DNA of 64,000 nucleotides from Tillus elongatus. Lineage: Eukaryota > Arthropoda > Insecta > Coleoptera > Cleridae. The stretch is taken from positions 34,099,266-34,163,265 of the forward strand of contig OZ023267.1 in NCBI GenBank assembly GCA_964006375.1, read 5' to 3'. The translations under genes and the position numbers were made by a program. Below the pieces are notes generated by a model. It had not been told where the DNA came from. It worked only from the letters and a program-made list of their open reading frames with translations, and made no database searches. Positions 39,700-53,276 of the stretch are shown here, piece after piece; the stretch's first letter is position 1; the number at the start of each line of letters is the position of its first letter.

Positions 39700-41310
39700 G
39701 AAGACAAGAGTTTCCCCTAGAGTGGAAAATAGCAAAGGTTGTGTTGCTTTGGAAAAACGGTGCGCCCTTAGAGCTAGCGTCATTCTTCATACCTCTATGC
39801 CAGCTGGATACGCTAGGAAAACTACTAGAACGCTTGATTAAAGCCAGGCTAGAAAAGAAATAGAAGCAGGAGAGGGATTTTCAGAGCGTCAGTTTGGTTT
39901 CCGCAGGGGAAGATCCACAATACATGCTGTAAGATATGTCACAAGTCGCAAAAAACACAAGCGAGAAATGGTGTGCATTAATCACTCTCGATGTGAAAAA
40001 TTATTTCAACACTGCTAACTGGCACAAAATCATAGAAAAATTGAAAAGAATAAACATCGCTGAGTACCTGATAAACATCATAAGCAGATACTTCTCATAC
40101 GGAAAGATCAGCGCAGTGCGTGGGGAGAGACGATGGCTGTTACGACGGGAGTCCCGCAAGGATCCATCCTGGGACCTATAATCTAGGATGGAATCCTCAA
40201 GCTAAAACTGGTTGAAGGAGTTACTTTGGTTGGTTATGCTGATGACTCTGCACTCCTAGTAGATGCATCAGAACAAGACACACTTAGGTTTCGAGTGAAC
40301 GAAATGTTAAGAAGAATAGATAGATAGATGACGGCCAAAGTAGTCCAGCTGGCCCCTGCAAAGACAGAGGCGGACATCATAAAGGGTCCACAAATCTGGG
40401 GCGCGTCTTCGTTCCGCTTAAAGGACATTATGATAAAACCAACGAAGACCCTGGTGTATCTAGGTATAACAATCGGCCAGTTACTCAATTTTGGCCAGCA
40501 TGTACGAATGGAAAAAGTAAAAGCTGAAAGAAGAACAGCCGCACTAAGTAGGATAATGCCCAACGTGGGCAAAACGGCTACTGCTCAGCAGAGTAGTGCA
40601 CTAAATTATATTGTACGAAGTGCCGGTAGGGCAGCAATCAATAGAGATACAAAAATATAAATGATGATGGAGAGCATGCAGCGCAGAGGTACTAATAAGG
40701 GTAGCTGCGGGCTTCGTACCATCTCTACGCAGGCAATTCAGGTGTTGACGGGCGTCGTACCCATATACCTGTTAGTTCAAGAAATATGTTTCCTATATGA
40801 GGCCAGGGGAGTGAGACTAGAAGAAGCTAAGCTGGCTGCCAGAAGCCGAACCATGAAGAAATGGCAGCCAAGATGGTCCCAAAACACCACGAAGGGACAA
40901 TGGACAAAAAGATTGATCTGACAGATTGGATGAAATGCGACCACAAAGAAATAAATTTCTGGCTCACATAAATACTTACAGGCTACGCATACTTCAAACC
41001 CTACGCTAAACGAATGGGAAAGTTAGACGAGAACGAGAGCAGATGTATCTATTGCATGGAAGAGGACACGGTAGAATACTGCATTTTTGTTTTCCCAAAG
41101 TTCAATTAGATGAGAATTACCACCCTCAACTCTGTAGGGATACATAAGATCGACGACCTGGTACCGTTAATATTGAAATACAAGAGCTCATGGAAAAATG
41201 TCATGGAATTTGTCCGACAAGTTATGACCATAAAACGAGAGATACAAGAACTGGCGAAGCGAAGAAAACAACCAACTGGATTGCCTGAACCACTGATTGC
41301 TTAAAGCGGA
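39700..41310 (+). pseudogene. R1-like non-LTR reverse transcriptase, broken
   Basis: Plus-strand RT in several frames: FPLEWKIAKVVLLWKNG, then RQFGFRRGRSTIHAV-like sequence, ALITLDVKNYFNTANWHKI (motif A Asp kept), TGVPQGSILGP (40140-40170) followed by an early stop, and VGYADDSALLVDA (motif C). The C-terminal part carries a zinc-finger-like RCIYCMEEDTVEYC in which the usual later His/Cys are changed. ORF pieces are 39936-40181, 40328-40660, 40661-40921 and 41110-41304. The 5' part is absent. Decayed; it lies in UGT intron 1 on the opposite strand. Confidence 0.7.
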
Positions 41311-41444
41311 CAGGGGAAAGAGGGGAAAAATTGAAGGAGACGGAGAAAAGATAGCTCTACACTCGTGAAGATATGTCGCAAAGATAGTACCAGTGTGTAA
41401 TAGAGCGGTTCAGGGGAGCCACTAGCTTGGTTACCAGATGCGCC

Positions 41445-41701
41445 AACTACGCCCCACAATAAAAGAGGCAAGTAGGCCACATCGGGCCCTTTTTGCCAAC
41501 ACCGACATCTAGCAACCATGACACCTCCTCGGTTCCGTCACCAAACGTCATCGATCTTAAAAGAAAGATCATGGCGGTCTTCCACTGGACGGACCTTATT
41601 TGACTCCTCTGTAGAATCCTTGATCCAAACAATTCTGTTCGAAGACTCTCAAAAGCCTCACATTCACACAGGTAGTGGTAAGACGTTTAAGTCTCACCGC
41701 A
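41445..41701 (-). pseudogene. Older RNase H-type LINE copy, 3' part (left piece)
   Basis: The minus-strand translation FGSRILQRSQIRSVQWKT and RSMTFGDGTEE matches the C-terminus of the plus-strand element at 41702-44090. It breaks at AAGTCTCACCGCA (41689-41701), and the same 13 bp reopen the copy at 44091. The two pieces are one old copy split by a later insertion. Confidence 0.75.
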
Positions 41702-43114
41702 CCGGCACTGCTCCAGAGGGGCCTGGTTACACTGCTTACCAACATAAGGAAGGTATTCCGGGCCAGCCTGGCGTGGGGCTACGTCCCAAAGGCCTGGCGC
41801 CGGGTTAGGGGGGGGGTATTCATTACCAAGCCGGGAAGGGAGGAATACACGCTGGCTAAAGCGTACAGACGAATCAGCCTTATATCATATCTGCTTAAGG
41901 CATTAGAAAAGATAGTAGATAGGTTTATGTTGGGAGAGATGCTAAAGGATCACTCCTTCCATAAAGGTCAGCACGCGTACCAGCGAGGGAAGTCGACGGA
42001 AACGGCGCTTCATGCTGTGACGCGAAAGGTGGAAAGGGCCCTACACTACGGGGAGAGCACATTAGCTGTGTTCTTCGATGTGGAGGGGGCCTTTAATAAG
42101 GCAAGGACGGATACGGTTTGTACAGCCCTACAGGATAGGGGAACGCCTAGGTCCCTTATAAGCTGGGTAAAGAGCATGCTGGAGGACAGGAGAGTTTCGC
42201 TGACCTTGGGGGCCCGGGGGCTGGACGTCGGGGTGACAGGTGGCTGCCTTCAGGGCAGCTGCCTTTTGCCCCATCTATGGTGTCTGGTCATGGACGCCCT
42301 CTTGGAGCGGCTCTCCGAGAACGGCTTCTAAGCCCAGGTGTACGCTGATGATGGGCTGGTCTTAGTCACCGGCAAATTCCTCGGCGTCGTCTGCGAGTGC
42401 ATGCAAGCTGCCTGTAGCATAATCGAAAGGTGGTGTGGTGAGCTGGGACTCTACGTAAACCCGGCGAAGACGGAGATGATCCTATTTACCAAGAAGAGGA
42501 AGGTAGAGGGGTTTAGGGCGCCCGTGATGTTTGGAAAACCTTTAGCTTTAGGGTGGGAGGTCAAATATCTGGGGGTGATCCTGGACTCCAAATTAACATG
42601 GAGGTCGCAAATAGAACGGGTTGTAAGGAAGGGAGTAGCGACCCTCTGACAGCTGTGTCGAGTGATAGGGAGGACCTGGAGAGTTAATCCTCGGATTCTT
42701 CACTGGATCTACACTGCGATCGTCAGGCCGAGAATCCTCTATAGGGCGTTGGTCTGGTGGTGCGGTGTGAATCAAACTACCAACAGGAAGCTGGCCAAAC
42801 TCCAAAGGCTGGCAATCCTGGGTATCACAGGCGCTATGAGTACGACACCTTCAGCCGCGCTAGAGGTCCTGTTGATGCTGCCACCGCTTCCCATCTGTGT
42901 CAGGAGGGAGGCGATGGCGTCGCATCTCAGAATGCGAGACGCAGCAAACTGGTGCGGAGAGGGAGCAGTAATAGGGCATGCAAGATTCGCCAAGGAGGTG
43001 GGAAAGGAAATTCCGATTTCTGCCATAAAGGTACGGGATGCCAAGGATGATATTAGGTTGACTAGGTTATACACCCTCAGGATCCCCAGTAGGGATCAGT
43101 GGAGGGAAAATTAG
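41702..43114 (+). pseudogene. I-like element reverse transcriptase domain
   Basis: The frame reads FITKPGREEYTLAKAYRRIS, KGQHAYQRGKSTETALH, TLAVFFDVEGAFNKARTDTV (motif A, D kept), GGCLQGSCLLPHLW (a changed GxPQG motif) and VYADDGLVLV (motif C). A thumb and RIIG-like region follow. Stops at 42329-42331, 42647-42649 and 43112-43114 interrupt it. The PQG-equivalent reads LQG, and with the nonsense codons this makes it inactive. The fingers N-terminus and the endonuclease are missing by truncation. Confidence 0.8.
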
Positions 43115-43993
43115 GTTAAATTCCAGCCCGCAAACCTGGTCTGTTTCACCGACGGATTGCGGCTGGAGGACCAACAATCCTCCGGGACAGCAATATACAT
43201 CGAGGGCCTGGGGGTGCGCGAGAGCTATGCTCTTGGCGCATACACCACGGCATTCGAAACAGAGGTGTACGCTATCCTGTCTGTGGCCAACAGACAGGAT
43301 GTGAAGAGGAGTCCCAAGAAATGTGTGTATATCTGCTCGGATAGCCAGACAGTCCTCTGGGCAGTCTGCGCGGCCAGGATCAGGTCTACACTGGTTCAGG
43401 AGTGCGCTGACCCCCTCAGAGGACTAGCCAGGACAAAGGAGGTACAACTAGTGTGGGTTCCGGGACACTGTGGCGTGGCGGGGAATGAGGTGGCGAATAA
43501 TCTCGCAAGGCTCGGTTCCCGGCGGCCGTTCTGTGGCCCGGAGCCGGCGATAGGTATAAGTAGGAAGACAGTCTCTGTCGCCTTAGGCAGGTGGACCGAG
43601 GAAGCAATTAAGAGGCACTGGGGGTCGATTGGTGGCTGCAAGCAGGCGAGGGACTTCGTGGAGGGGGCGGTCAGAGATAAAGCTGTCTGGCTACTCGGAA
43701 GGAGTCGAACTATGCTTCGCCGCATCCTTGGGGTGCTCACAGGCCACTGCGCCCTTAGAAGACACCTCACATTGATAGGCGTAGAGAGGGATCCCATTTG
43801 CCAGAAATGCGGCGAGGATGAGGAAACGTCCTACCACTACCTGTGCGAATGCGAGGCTTTTGGGAGTCTTCGAGCAGAATTGTTCGGATCGAGGACTCTG
43901 CAGAGGAATCAGGTAAGTACCGTCGAATTGAAAACCGTCACGGCCTTCATTTCGAGGTCGAGGCGGTTTGGCGACGGAACTGAGGAGGAGTAG
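43115..43993 (+). pseudogene. I-like element RNase H domain and C-terminal zinc motif
   Basis: RNase H fold residues in order: FTDGLR (first D, 43140-43160, just upstream of the Met at 43157), AFETEVYAI (E), ICSDSQTVLWAV (D), and WVPGHCGVAGNEVANNLARL, where family members have VADNLA. The last catalytic Asp is therefore Asn. A C-terminal zinc-like ICQKCGEDEETSYHYLCEC follows. The frame is open from 43157 to 43993. The domain would remove RNA from RNA-DNA hybrids in an active element. Confidence 0.8.
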
Positions 43994-44090
43994 AGCATGT
44001 TTGCTGGGTTGCTGGGGTTGGCAAAAAGGGCCCATGATGGCCTACTTGCTTGGCGTTGGCCTCCTTGCCACTGCTACTATTACTACTACT

Positions 44091-44640
44091 AAGTCTCACC
44101 GCATTCCTGGAAAATGGGATCTTTCTTGACACCTACCAATGTAGGGTGTTTTTTGAGACTACGCTGACCTGTTAGCACCTCAATGATACAGCGAAGCGCA
44201 GAACGACTCCTACCAAGAATCCAGACAGTCTTGCTTTTATCCGGCTTCTCCATGAAGTCCCTCGCGTGCCTACAGCCATCGACCGACCTCCAGTGCTTTT
44301 CCATGTCCTCCTCAGTTCATCTACCTAAGGCGCCAGAGACCATCTTTTTACTTATGCCTATAGCACGGGCTCTGAGCCACATAATGACCGCCGGGAAACA
44401 AGCTTTGCGAGGTCATTCACCACCTAATTCCCAGCCACGCCACAGTATACCGGAACCCATATAAGTTGAACCTTCTTTGTCCTGGCCAGGTCCAAACGAG
44501 GGTTAGCGCACTCCTGAACCAGCATTGATCTAATTCTGGTGGCGCAGACTGCACGGAGGGCAACCTGACTATCCAAGCAAAGGTGTGCATATTCATCGGG
44601 GCTCATCTCAACATCCAGGCTAGCAGGCTGCTAAACCAAG
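44091..44640 (-). pseudogene. Older RNase H-type LINE copy, RNase H part (right piece)
   Basis: Minus-strand frames 44606-44424 (LCLDSQVALRAVCATRIRSM, IWVPVYCGVAGN) and 44304-44089 (HWRSVDGCRHARDFMEKPDK, KDPIFQECGET) match the RNase H and C-terminal region of the 41702-44090 element. The copy is degraded, with a His lost from the WVPGH motif (WVPVY). It is continuous with 41701-41445 across the younger insertion. Confidence 0.75.
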
Positions 44641-44787
44641 ATTTGACAAATTTTTGATGGAGCTCTGTCTAAAAGAGGTACGCAAGACTTAGTGTCTTTA
44701 ATATCAGGTTTTACCTTTTGAAATTTGCACTTGATCAGACCTTAACACTATGCACTATATTCAAGAACTCATGACTCATACACTAAT

Positions 44788-44980
44788 GTCCGGTTTCACA
44801 AAGCTCGATTCAATATTTAACAGACGGTTAGTTAATCAAGGCTTCAGACGACCAATCACAGACTATGATTCGGGTTTTTGCCATGACAACCAAATATTTT
44901 GAAGCTGTGATTGGTTGTATTAAGCGTTAATTAACTAATCGGCGGTTAAATGTATAATCGCGCTTTGTTGAACTGGGCAC
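44788..44980. mobile_element. MITE with long imperfect inverted repeats
   Basis: The left arm reads TCCGGTTTCACAAAGC, CGATTCAATATTTAAC and GGTTAGTTAA. The right arm, in reverse complement, reads TGCCCAGTTCAACAAAGC, CGATTATACATTTAAC and GATTAGTTAA. An inner pair (CCAATCACAG / CTGTGATTGG) extends the symmetry. It lies in UGT intron 1 only about 70 bp from the exon 1 donor. Confidence 0.65.
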
Positions 44981-45052
44981 AAGTCTCGCGGAAATTTCTA
45001 GAACTAATGTTTATTTTCGAATCCTTTACTTTGCGTAAAATATAACACTTAC

Positions 45053-45260
45053 TGTGGAAGCGGTTGCTTTTGAGGAAATTGGCTGACGACATCCACATAT
45101 GACCTCTTTCAGCAAGAGTCGTCAGTAATTTATTAAAAACTAAGAAATGACTAGGACCGCCTATTGGTATGATACACAAAATATTTGAACATTCTGCAGA
45201 AAACAGTGATGACAATATTACTGTTGCAGCGTCAACGAGTTGATTCGGTACCATAGCCAT
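45053..45260 (-). CDS. UDP-glycosyltransferase, exon 1, with 1-bp frameshift
   Basis: The ATG at 45258-45260 opens MAMVPNQLVDAATVILSSLF, a hydrophobic signal-peptide-like stretch. SNILCIIPIGGPSHFLVFNK follows, whose PSH His (residue 38) corresponds to the catalytic base of the family, then LLTTLAERGH. There the family continues with a hydrophobic VxVVSxFP block, but the open frame gives MWMSSANFLKSNRF. The expected residues (VDVVSQFPQKQPLP) are encoded in the neighbouring frame, so one base is missing near 45099. The donor is CCACA then GTAAGTG (45052-45046). Only the shifted frame gives the phase needed by exon 2. Either a disabling deletion or an assembly error. Sequence from 45052 down is intron. 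Confidence 0.85.
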
Positions 45261-45276
45261 CTAAAACAATAAAATT
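45261..45276 (-). promoter_or_regulatory. Splice-acceptor-like sequence directly before the UGT ATG
   Basis: The minus strand reads TTTTATTGTTTTAG immediately followed by ATGGC. This is a good acceptor, so a non-coding 5' UTR exon further upstream (above 45276) is possible. No promoter was identified. Confidence 0.4.
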
Positions 45277-45516
45277 TTGTTTATGGTTTTGTAAAAGACA
45301 CAAATTAAATAATTTTAGAATCAATTAGTTTTTTGGTAAGCAAATATACCTAAAATGTACAGCGCATGTCCGGAACAGCTCGATTACAGGTGAAGGTGAT
45401 GTCATATCGAATTCGGCTTTTCTAAAACTTCTAAGGGTGTAGTATTAATACATACAGCACGACGTTTGTACCAAATTTCATCAAAGCAGCGACTTAATCA
45501 TTTAGGAGATATTTTA

Positions 45517-45640
45517 TTAGTGAATTTTCTTTTAAAAATTTACTGATAAGGATATCGCGACTTTTGAATTAAAAAAAAATCTTCAATGAGCGCGAACTAG
45601 GCCTCCTAGAATCCATATGCCGGGTCGATTTCGATTTTTA

Positions 45641-45730
<90 letters not shown>

Positions 45731-46560
45731 GTGTGTGTGTATGTATGTATCACACCGATACCTCAAAAAATAAAGAGTCACTTTTGTTAAAATTTTGTGA
45801 GGATCTTCATCTTGTAAATCGCTTGGATAAGTTCGTTTGCCAGGAAAATCCACCTAGGTTTTCCCGGAAAATTTTGCGTTTTCTTTTGAAGAATTTTTGT
45901 ATCTTCGGAAATAACAAAGTAAGGGCCATCAAATTTGGTACGCGGATTTACATCATTAAACATTTAGGCAAAGAACCTAAAACTAATAAGGGTTATGTAG
46001 AGAAATTTCACGAGAAGAATGTTTTACAAACCCTGAAGTCTCAGTTTCAACCCTCATTGTCCTTCATTTTACAAAAATATTTCCACAAAATTCATTTCAA
46101 ATAGACCCTCGCTCTTATGCTTTGCCAGTAGGTTTAGCTATAACGTTTACCCTTTAATGGTATATAATTTTTTAGCGAATTTCCTTAAAAAAATAATTAA
46201 AGCTCAATACATCCGTTATTCTACAAAGTAAGAAAAAGCTTGTATACGTTAATTGTAGGATGTCTCGAGCTTCATCTTAAAAAAATATTTCTACAATCAC
46301 AGGATGGCCCATGAGTCGTTGGTGGTTCGTGGGCTGGGAAACCAATTTTTTCGGGACCATTTTAAGTTTATTTTGGGAAAATTTTTGTACATTTTCAAAA
46401 AATAAAGTTATTTTGATAAAATATGGTACATTATGTTTTGCCTGTACAGGTTACATTGGTAAGCAAATTTGATGCCTGCTTTCTTTAAAAAAAAAACATA
46501 TTGGCTATTAAAAATATTTTGGTGAAAATTCACTACCATAACGCACTTCCTGCGTCCAGA
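45517..46560 (+). repeat. (TA)n-bearing repeat, subfamily 1, plus orientation
   Basis: Opening hairpin TTAGTGAATTTTCTTTTAAA (45517-45547), CATATGCCGGGTCGATTTC, (TA)n at 45645-45727 then (TG)n and GTATGTAT, CACACCGATACCTC, GGATAAGTTCGTTTG and the CACAGGATGGCCCATGAGTC phrase. It ends AACGCACTTCCTGCGTCCAG at 46541-46560. This is one of the more complete subfamily-1 copies, about 1.04 kb. Confidence 0.6.
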
Positions 46561-47025
46561 CTTTTGTTGAAATTGTTTGGTACTTTAAATACATTTTTTT
46601 CTAGCCTTTGTTAACCCTTTTCATATCAACATGTATATACTATAAGGCTATAAGTCAAGACATAAAACAGAGCAATTTCACAAACTAATAATATTGTCAG
46701 TCACAACTATGTGCAAACAACGTAGCACATAACACTATAATATTTTATATGAACTGCAAAAAATAAAATTATCACACCCCCATAATTTACATTCTGTCTA
46801 ACCCCTGTTGTTTACATACGTGGTTGATGCAAATCAATAATTTCGCAAGTGTGCGGGAAAACATCCCCTGTCAACACGTCTGGAACAGGTGCATAGTATT
46901 AGAGTATGCGCATTATTGAACCTGTTGAGTGCGATCCCGCTGGATAAGTGCAGGTGATAGTGCAAAAAGCGTGTCTGTCTTTCTTATCCTAGTTCAGCTA
47001 GCGGACTTCAACATGCTACAATAAT
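46561..47025. other. Possible leader region of an LTR-element remnant
   Basis: It lies just downstream (minus strand) of the primer-binding-site-like sequence at 47026-47047. No gag or pol reading frame could be recognised. Confidence 0.25.
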
Positions 47026-47047
47026 GACGCTCCACGTTGGGCGCCAA
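47026..47047 (-). other. Primer-binding-site-like sequence of an LTR retroelement
   Basis: The minus strand reads TGGCGCCCAACGTGGAGCGT, the classic tRNA-primed start of many LTR elements (TGGCGCCCAACG). It lies 6 bp from the inner end of a candidate LTR at 47054-47328. Confidence 0.5.
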
Positions 47048-47053
47048 TATTAT

Positions 47054-47328
47054 TGTAGAATTTTGAAACTATGTTAAAGTCGGCTAGGTCGTGTAGAATA
47101 AAAACACACAGACACACCTTTTTCATCATCACCTGGCCCATTGCACTTGTCCAGCGGGTCATATTCTATATACCCAATTATGCATCTGTTGAGAGAGGTT
47201 GTTTTAGAGTCATCAGTCATCGCGCACTTATTGATTGGCAACGACCACGTCGTTAAATATATACAGGTGTTAATCAATATGTAAACTACAGGAGTTATAT
47301 ATAGAATGTAAATTATAGAGGTGCCACA
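47054..47328 (-). mobile_element. Candidate LTR of a degraded retroelement
   Basis: On the minus strand the segment starts TGTGGCACCTC and ends TTCTACA, i.e. TG...CA, about 275 bp, directly preceding the primer-binding-like site. A TATATATAA stretch lies about 30 bp into it. No second LTR or pol gene was found in the window, so this rests on the PBS and the termini alone. Confidence 0.4.
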
Positions 47329-47489
47329 AAATGTATTATACGAAGAAACATCAACATCACAGGTCATTAATCATCCCCGAATTCTTGCAAACGCTATAAT
47401 AACTTTTGGTTATAATCTCCTATTTCAACCTTGTTTTGAAACTTTTATGTTAACCAATACTGATTTATTTTAGTTCAGTTTGTAGCCTG

Positions 47490-47765
47490 TTATAATACTT
47501 GACCCCAGAGTAAGCCAAGAACGCTCGTACCTGCAGGTCCGTGAACCACCTGATGTAGGTATTGTATTACCCAGAGTGTTCTACACATGATTAGAGGAGT
47601 TCTTTTGAAAGAGAGGCAGATTTTGTCTAACATAAAACCAAATGTCAGTCGTAAAATTATCTTTTGTAGTCGTATAAGAATTTTATCGACAGTAATGAAA
47701 ACCATCCAAGCAATTAGAATATATGATAAAACATACTTTACCAGAGCATTGTAAACAAGAAAAAG
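47490..47765 (-). pseudogene. Probable RT thumb fragment of a non-LTR element
   Basis: The minus-strand frame reads LVYNALVKYVLSYILIAW then ILIRLQKIILRLTFG. This resembles the 'lY.alv.s.l.Y....W...... lq.k.iR.i.g' C-terminal RT pattern. It is short and isolated. Confidence 0.35.
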
Positions 47766-50230
<2,465 letters not shown>

Positions 50231-52138
50231 AATATTACCTCAACTTTTTTTGGATGTGAATTTCATTAAATAATAAAATATTTAATAGTTTTCTGTGAAG
50301 AAAATATGTTTTTGGTTCACTTTGATGGGATGTACGGGTCTCGAGAAAAATCAGTTAGATAATTATGTTATATACTATAAATCGACGGTAACTTTTATGT
50401 GTGAATTTTTTAATTAATTTAAAAAGATCCGATTTCATTAAAGTTCATCGGCTGGTGTATTAGAATTGCTGAGGTTCAAAATTTTGTAAAAATTAAACCT
50501 AAAATTGAGTTTCATATCAGCGGAAGCTATACTGTCATCATGTCAAGTTTTATGCCTTGTGGAGGGCTGTAGCCAGCTTCTGTAGAGCTCTTTTAGACCA
50601 GGAGTCTGTAATGTGTGCGCTTAAATGGCCCTCCTCACAATGGACTGGATCAGGCGACACATTCAGTATTGCAATACCAATTTTCGCCATCCCACCTTCT
50701 CAGCCGCCGGATACAAAATCTGTGTCTCGCACAGACATTTCTAAAAGGTTATATTTACCTCTTAAAACACGATTACTAGTATAGTGGGCTGGTGAATTAG
50801 AAGATCCAAATTATTAATGTGGATAGCATAATTATGTATACCGACAACTTTAAAGCTTAGCCATGTAATTAGGATTAATTAATAAAATCTGTCCATGACC
50901 GATGCTGGGCGCTCGCTGTGACAAACAGTGTATTGAAAATTTGGACCGTAATCCAGTATCCCGGATACACGTATCTGTCATATGGTATCCTCGCCTGAAA
51001 GAGCTCTTGAGAAGCTTTTTTTTTCTGAACTTGTTTATACGATTATTCTGTCTTAGTTTTCAGCATAGAATACTTAGTGAAAATTAATATCACTATTTTT
51101 TTTCTCCCTCAGTGCTCGTCCGCGGCTTTGCCGCCCCGATAGCACTGCAACCTTTGGCTTATTGTGCATGCGCTTAGTCTTACATTTGTATTCTATGGCC
51201 TCCTAATTGAAAATATGAGAGTTTTGTTTTCTATAAAATGTAACTCAATTTTACCTTGATTTACACTTATAGACACCAGCTGGAGGATCTTTATGAAATA
51301 TAATAATTTTAAATGAAGTTTAAAAAAGGATAAATGCAAGTTACAATCCGTTCTCTAATATTTTATGGCATATGACATAATTTTCAAAATGGGTTTTTTC
51401 GAAAATCGGGCACCCTATCGAAGTGAAACACGAGCACATTCTTTTCTTCGGAAACTGTCAAATGTTATAATTCATTATTAAAATATGTTTCAGGTGATAT
51501 ATGTTAATAGGCACATTTTAATAAAGGCATATTAAGAGAGCAGAAAGTAGGCCTATGGGACAAATGTTTCCTACAAACAGTACCTTGACGACAATGAATA
51601 AATGCCACTTTTTAAAGCTTTTTTAGTCTTTTTCTATAAACTAGTCAGTTTAACTTTTACTTAATAACAAGAAACTGCAAGGTTAATAGTATTATAATTC
51701 TTAGAGTCTTTTCAGAAAAATTCAGATAAAATACAAGAAAATTTTGTTTCCAAAGAAAAATAATCTGTTTTACTCAGATCTCAGATCTCCACTCTGATAC
51801 CAAATACGTGTTCCAATAATGTCAATTAGTATTGTTAATAAAACTAACTAAAAAAACTTACTACTTATAAGTCTCTCAATACAAATTTCAATACAGTTCT
51901 AAGAATATTAAGTAGTCAAATAATTATTATATCGAAAGATATAAGTACATATTTTGAAAAAATGTTGCTCTGCAAATTTTTTTTCCTGGGCAGGTTATTA
52001 ATTCTTTTAGTATTTAGCCACAGTGGTCTATATGGCTCTAAAATTCAAACGAGCATTTTTCTTCTTATCCAAAAACGCACATCATGCACACACACGTGCT
52101 TGCTTTAATCAAAAAAAGACATTTGCTATTAAACATAT
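50231..52138. other. Unassigned DNA
   Basis: About 1.9 kb without a recognised gene. A block at 51090-51165 is the reverse of the GC-richer part of 7910-7960 (GTCCGCGGCTTTGCCGCCCC). The ORF at 50557-50784 has no family resemblance. Confidence 0.35.
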
Positions 52139-52181
52139 TTTAAAGAAAGTTCGCTACCAAAACGCACTTGCTGCGTCCAGA
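52139..52181. repeat. Isolated terminal piece of the (TA)n repeat family
   Basis: AACGCACTTGCTGCGTCCAG at 52161-52180, preceded by a GTTCGCTACCAA variant. Confidence 0.5.
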
Positions 52182-53007
52182 GATTTTTTGACCTGACCTG
52201 ACAGATTTGACCAGTACTAATCCAGTCTGATTTTTCATACTTAAAAACGCGAATATCTTACAATCAGCCCGGTCTAAAAGTAATACTTCACATATCTTGT
52301 AGCAGTAAATTCTTGGCATCAGAAAATATTTCAACTTAACCAAACTCACCTTAGGCAAAAAGTCAAATTTGAAAGAGATACAGGACATCAAAGTGAAAAA
52401 TTTGGTGTTCGATTTTCCTTAATGTTTAGTAAGTGGAGATTAAAACCTGTGATAAGCACTGATAAGTACACTTTTGGAGAACTACAAGTCACCACAACAC
52501 ATTCTTAGAGAGCTGACGATCGTTTCATTAAGAAGGTTTTAGTGTCTAATATTTTAACCAACCCAAACCATTATAACCTCGATACACTTTGATATACACC
52601 TAGGAAGATAATAACTTTAAATAGTTAATTCCATCATTTCTAAATAAATTGGAAGTTTCTACAACGTTTTCCCGTAATTCTTCGCGGATGTTATTTGTGT
52701 TACTGCAGAGAACTAATCCAAAATAACCTCAAAAAAACTCTAACAAATTAAAATAAATTTAATTTTAAAAGTCCTCCTACGAATTGGCCAAGGAAATTGG
52801 CCACCACGGTCTATCCCTATTTGGGGATAAGTACATTTAGGTAATTTCGCACTTGAACAGAGAAGTGTGTTGGTGCACCCTCTTGCACAAAATACACATG
52901 CCACCTTAAATATAAGGAAATAAATCATCAATGACATCATTTAAACAGTGACTACGCGTCTATGGAGAGTGGAAGAGTAGATGCATCTTCCGAAGCCATT
53001 CTTTGTA
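52182..53007. other. Unassigned DNA with one fold-back arm
   Basis: About 52430-52550 resembles one arm of the fold-back element at 35478-35655 (GTCACCACAACACATTCTTA, GACGATCGTTTCA). The rest holds no recognised feature. Confidence 0.35.
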
Positions 53008-53276
53008 CATACATACATACATACATACATACATACATACATACATACATACATACATACATACATACATACATACATACATACATACATACATACATAC
53101 ATACATACATACATACATACATACATACATACATACATACATACATACATACATACATACATACATACATACATACATACATACATACATACATACATAC
53201 ATACATACATACATACATACATACATACATACATACATACATACATACATACATACATACATACATACATACATAC
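53008..53276. repeat. (TACA)n tetranucleotide array
   Basis: About 67 uninterrupted TACA units. The three frames on each strand give MYVC or THIH-type artificial ORFs, which are not genes. Confidence 0.95.

Larger units (their letters stand above)
41702..44090 (+). mobile_element. I-like non-LTR element with RT and RNase H, 5'-truncated
   Basis: It starts mid-RT at CCGGCACTGCTCC and ends in a CTACTATTACTACTACT tail at 44072-44090. It is flanked on both sides by the 13-bp duplication AAGTCTCACCGCA (41689-41701, 44091-44103). The coding part is RT then RNase H, the order of I-type elements. GC content is clearly higher than in the surrounding DNA. Confidence 0.85.

Noticed and set aside
44946..45052. 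Continuation of the exon 1 ORF to 44946
   Set aside because: The frame has left the UGT pattern, a consensus donor GTAAGTG lies at 45052, and the extension runs into a MITE.
47071..47367. ORFs on both strands across the candidate LTR
   Set aside because: Short, overlapping each other antisense, no family resemblance, and better explained by the LTR.
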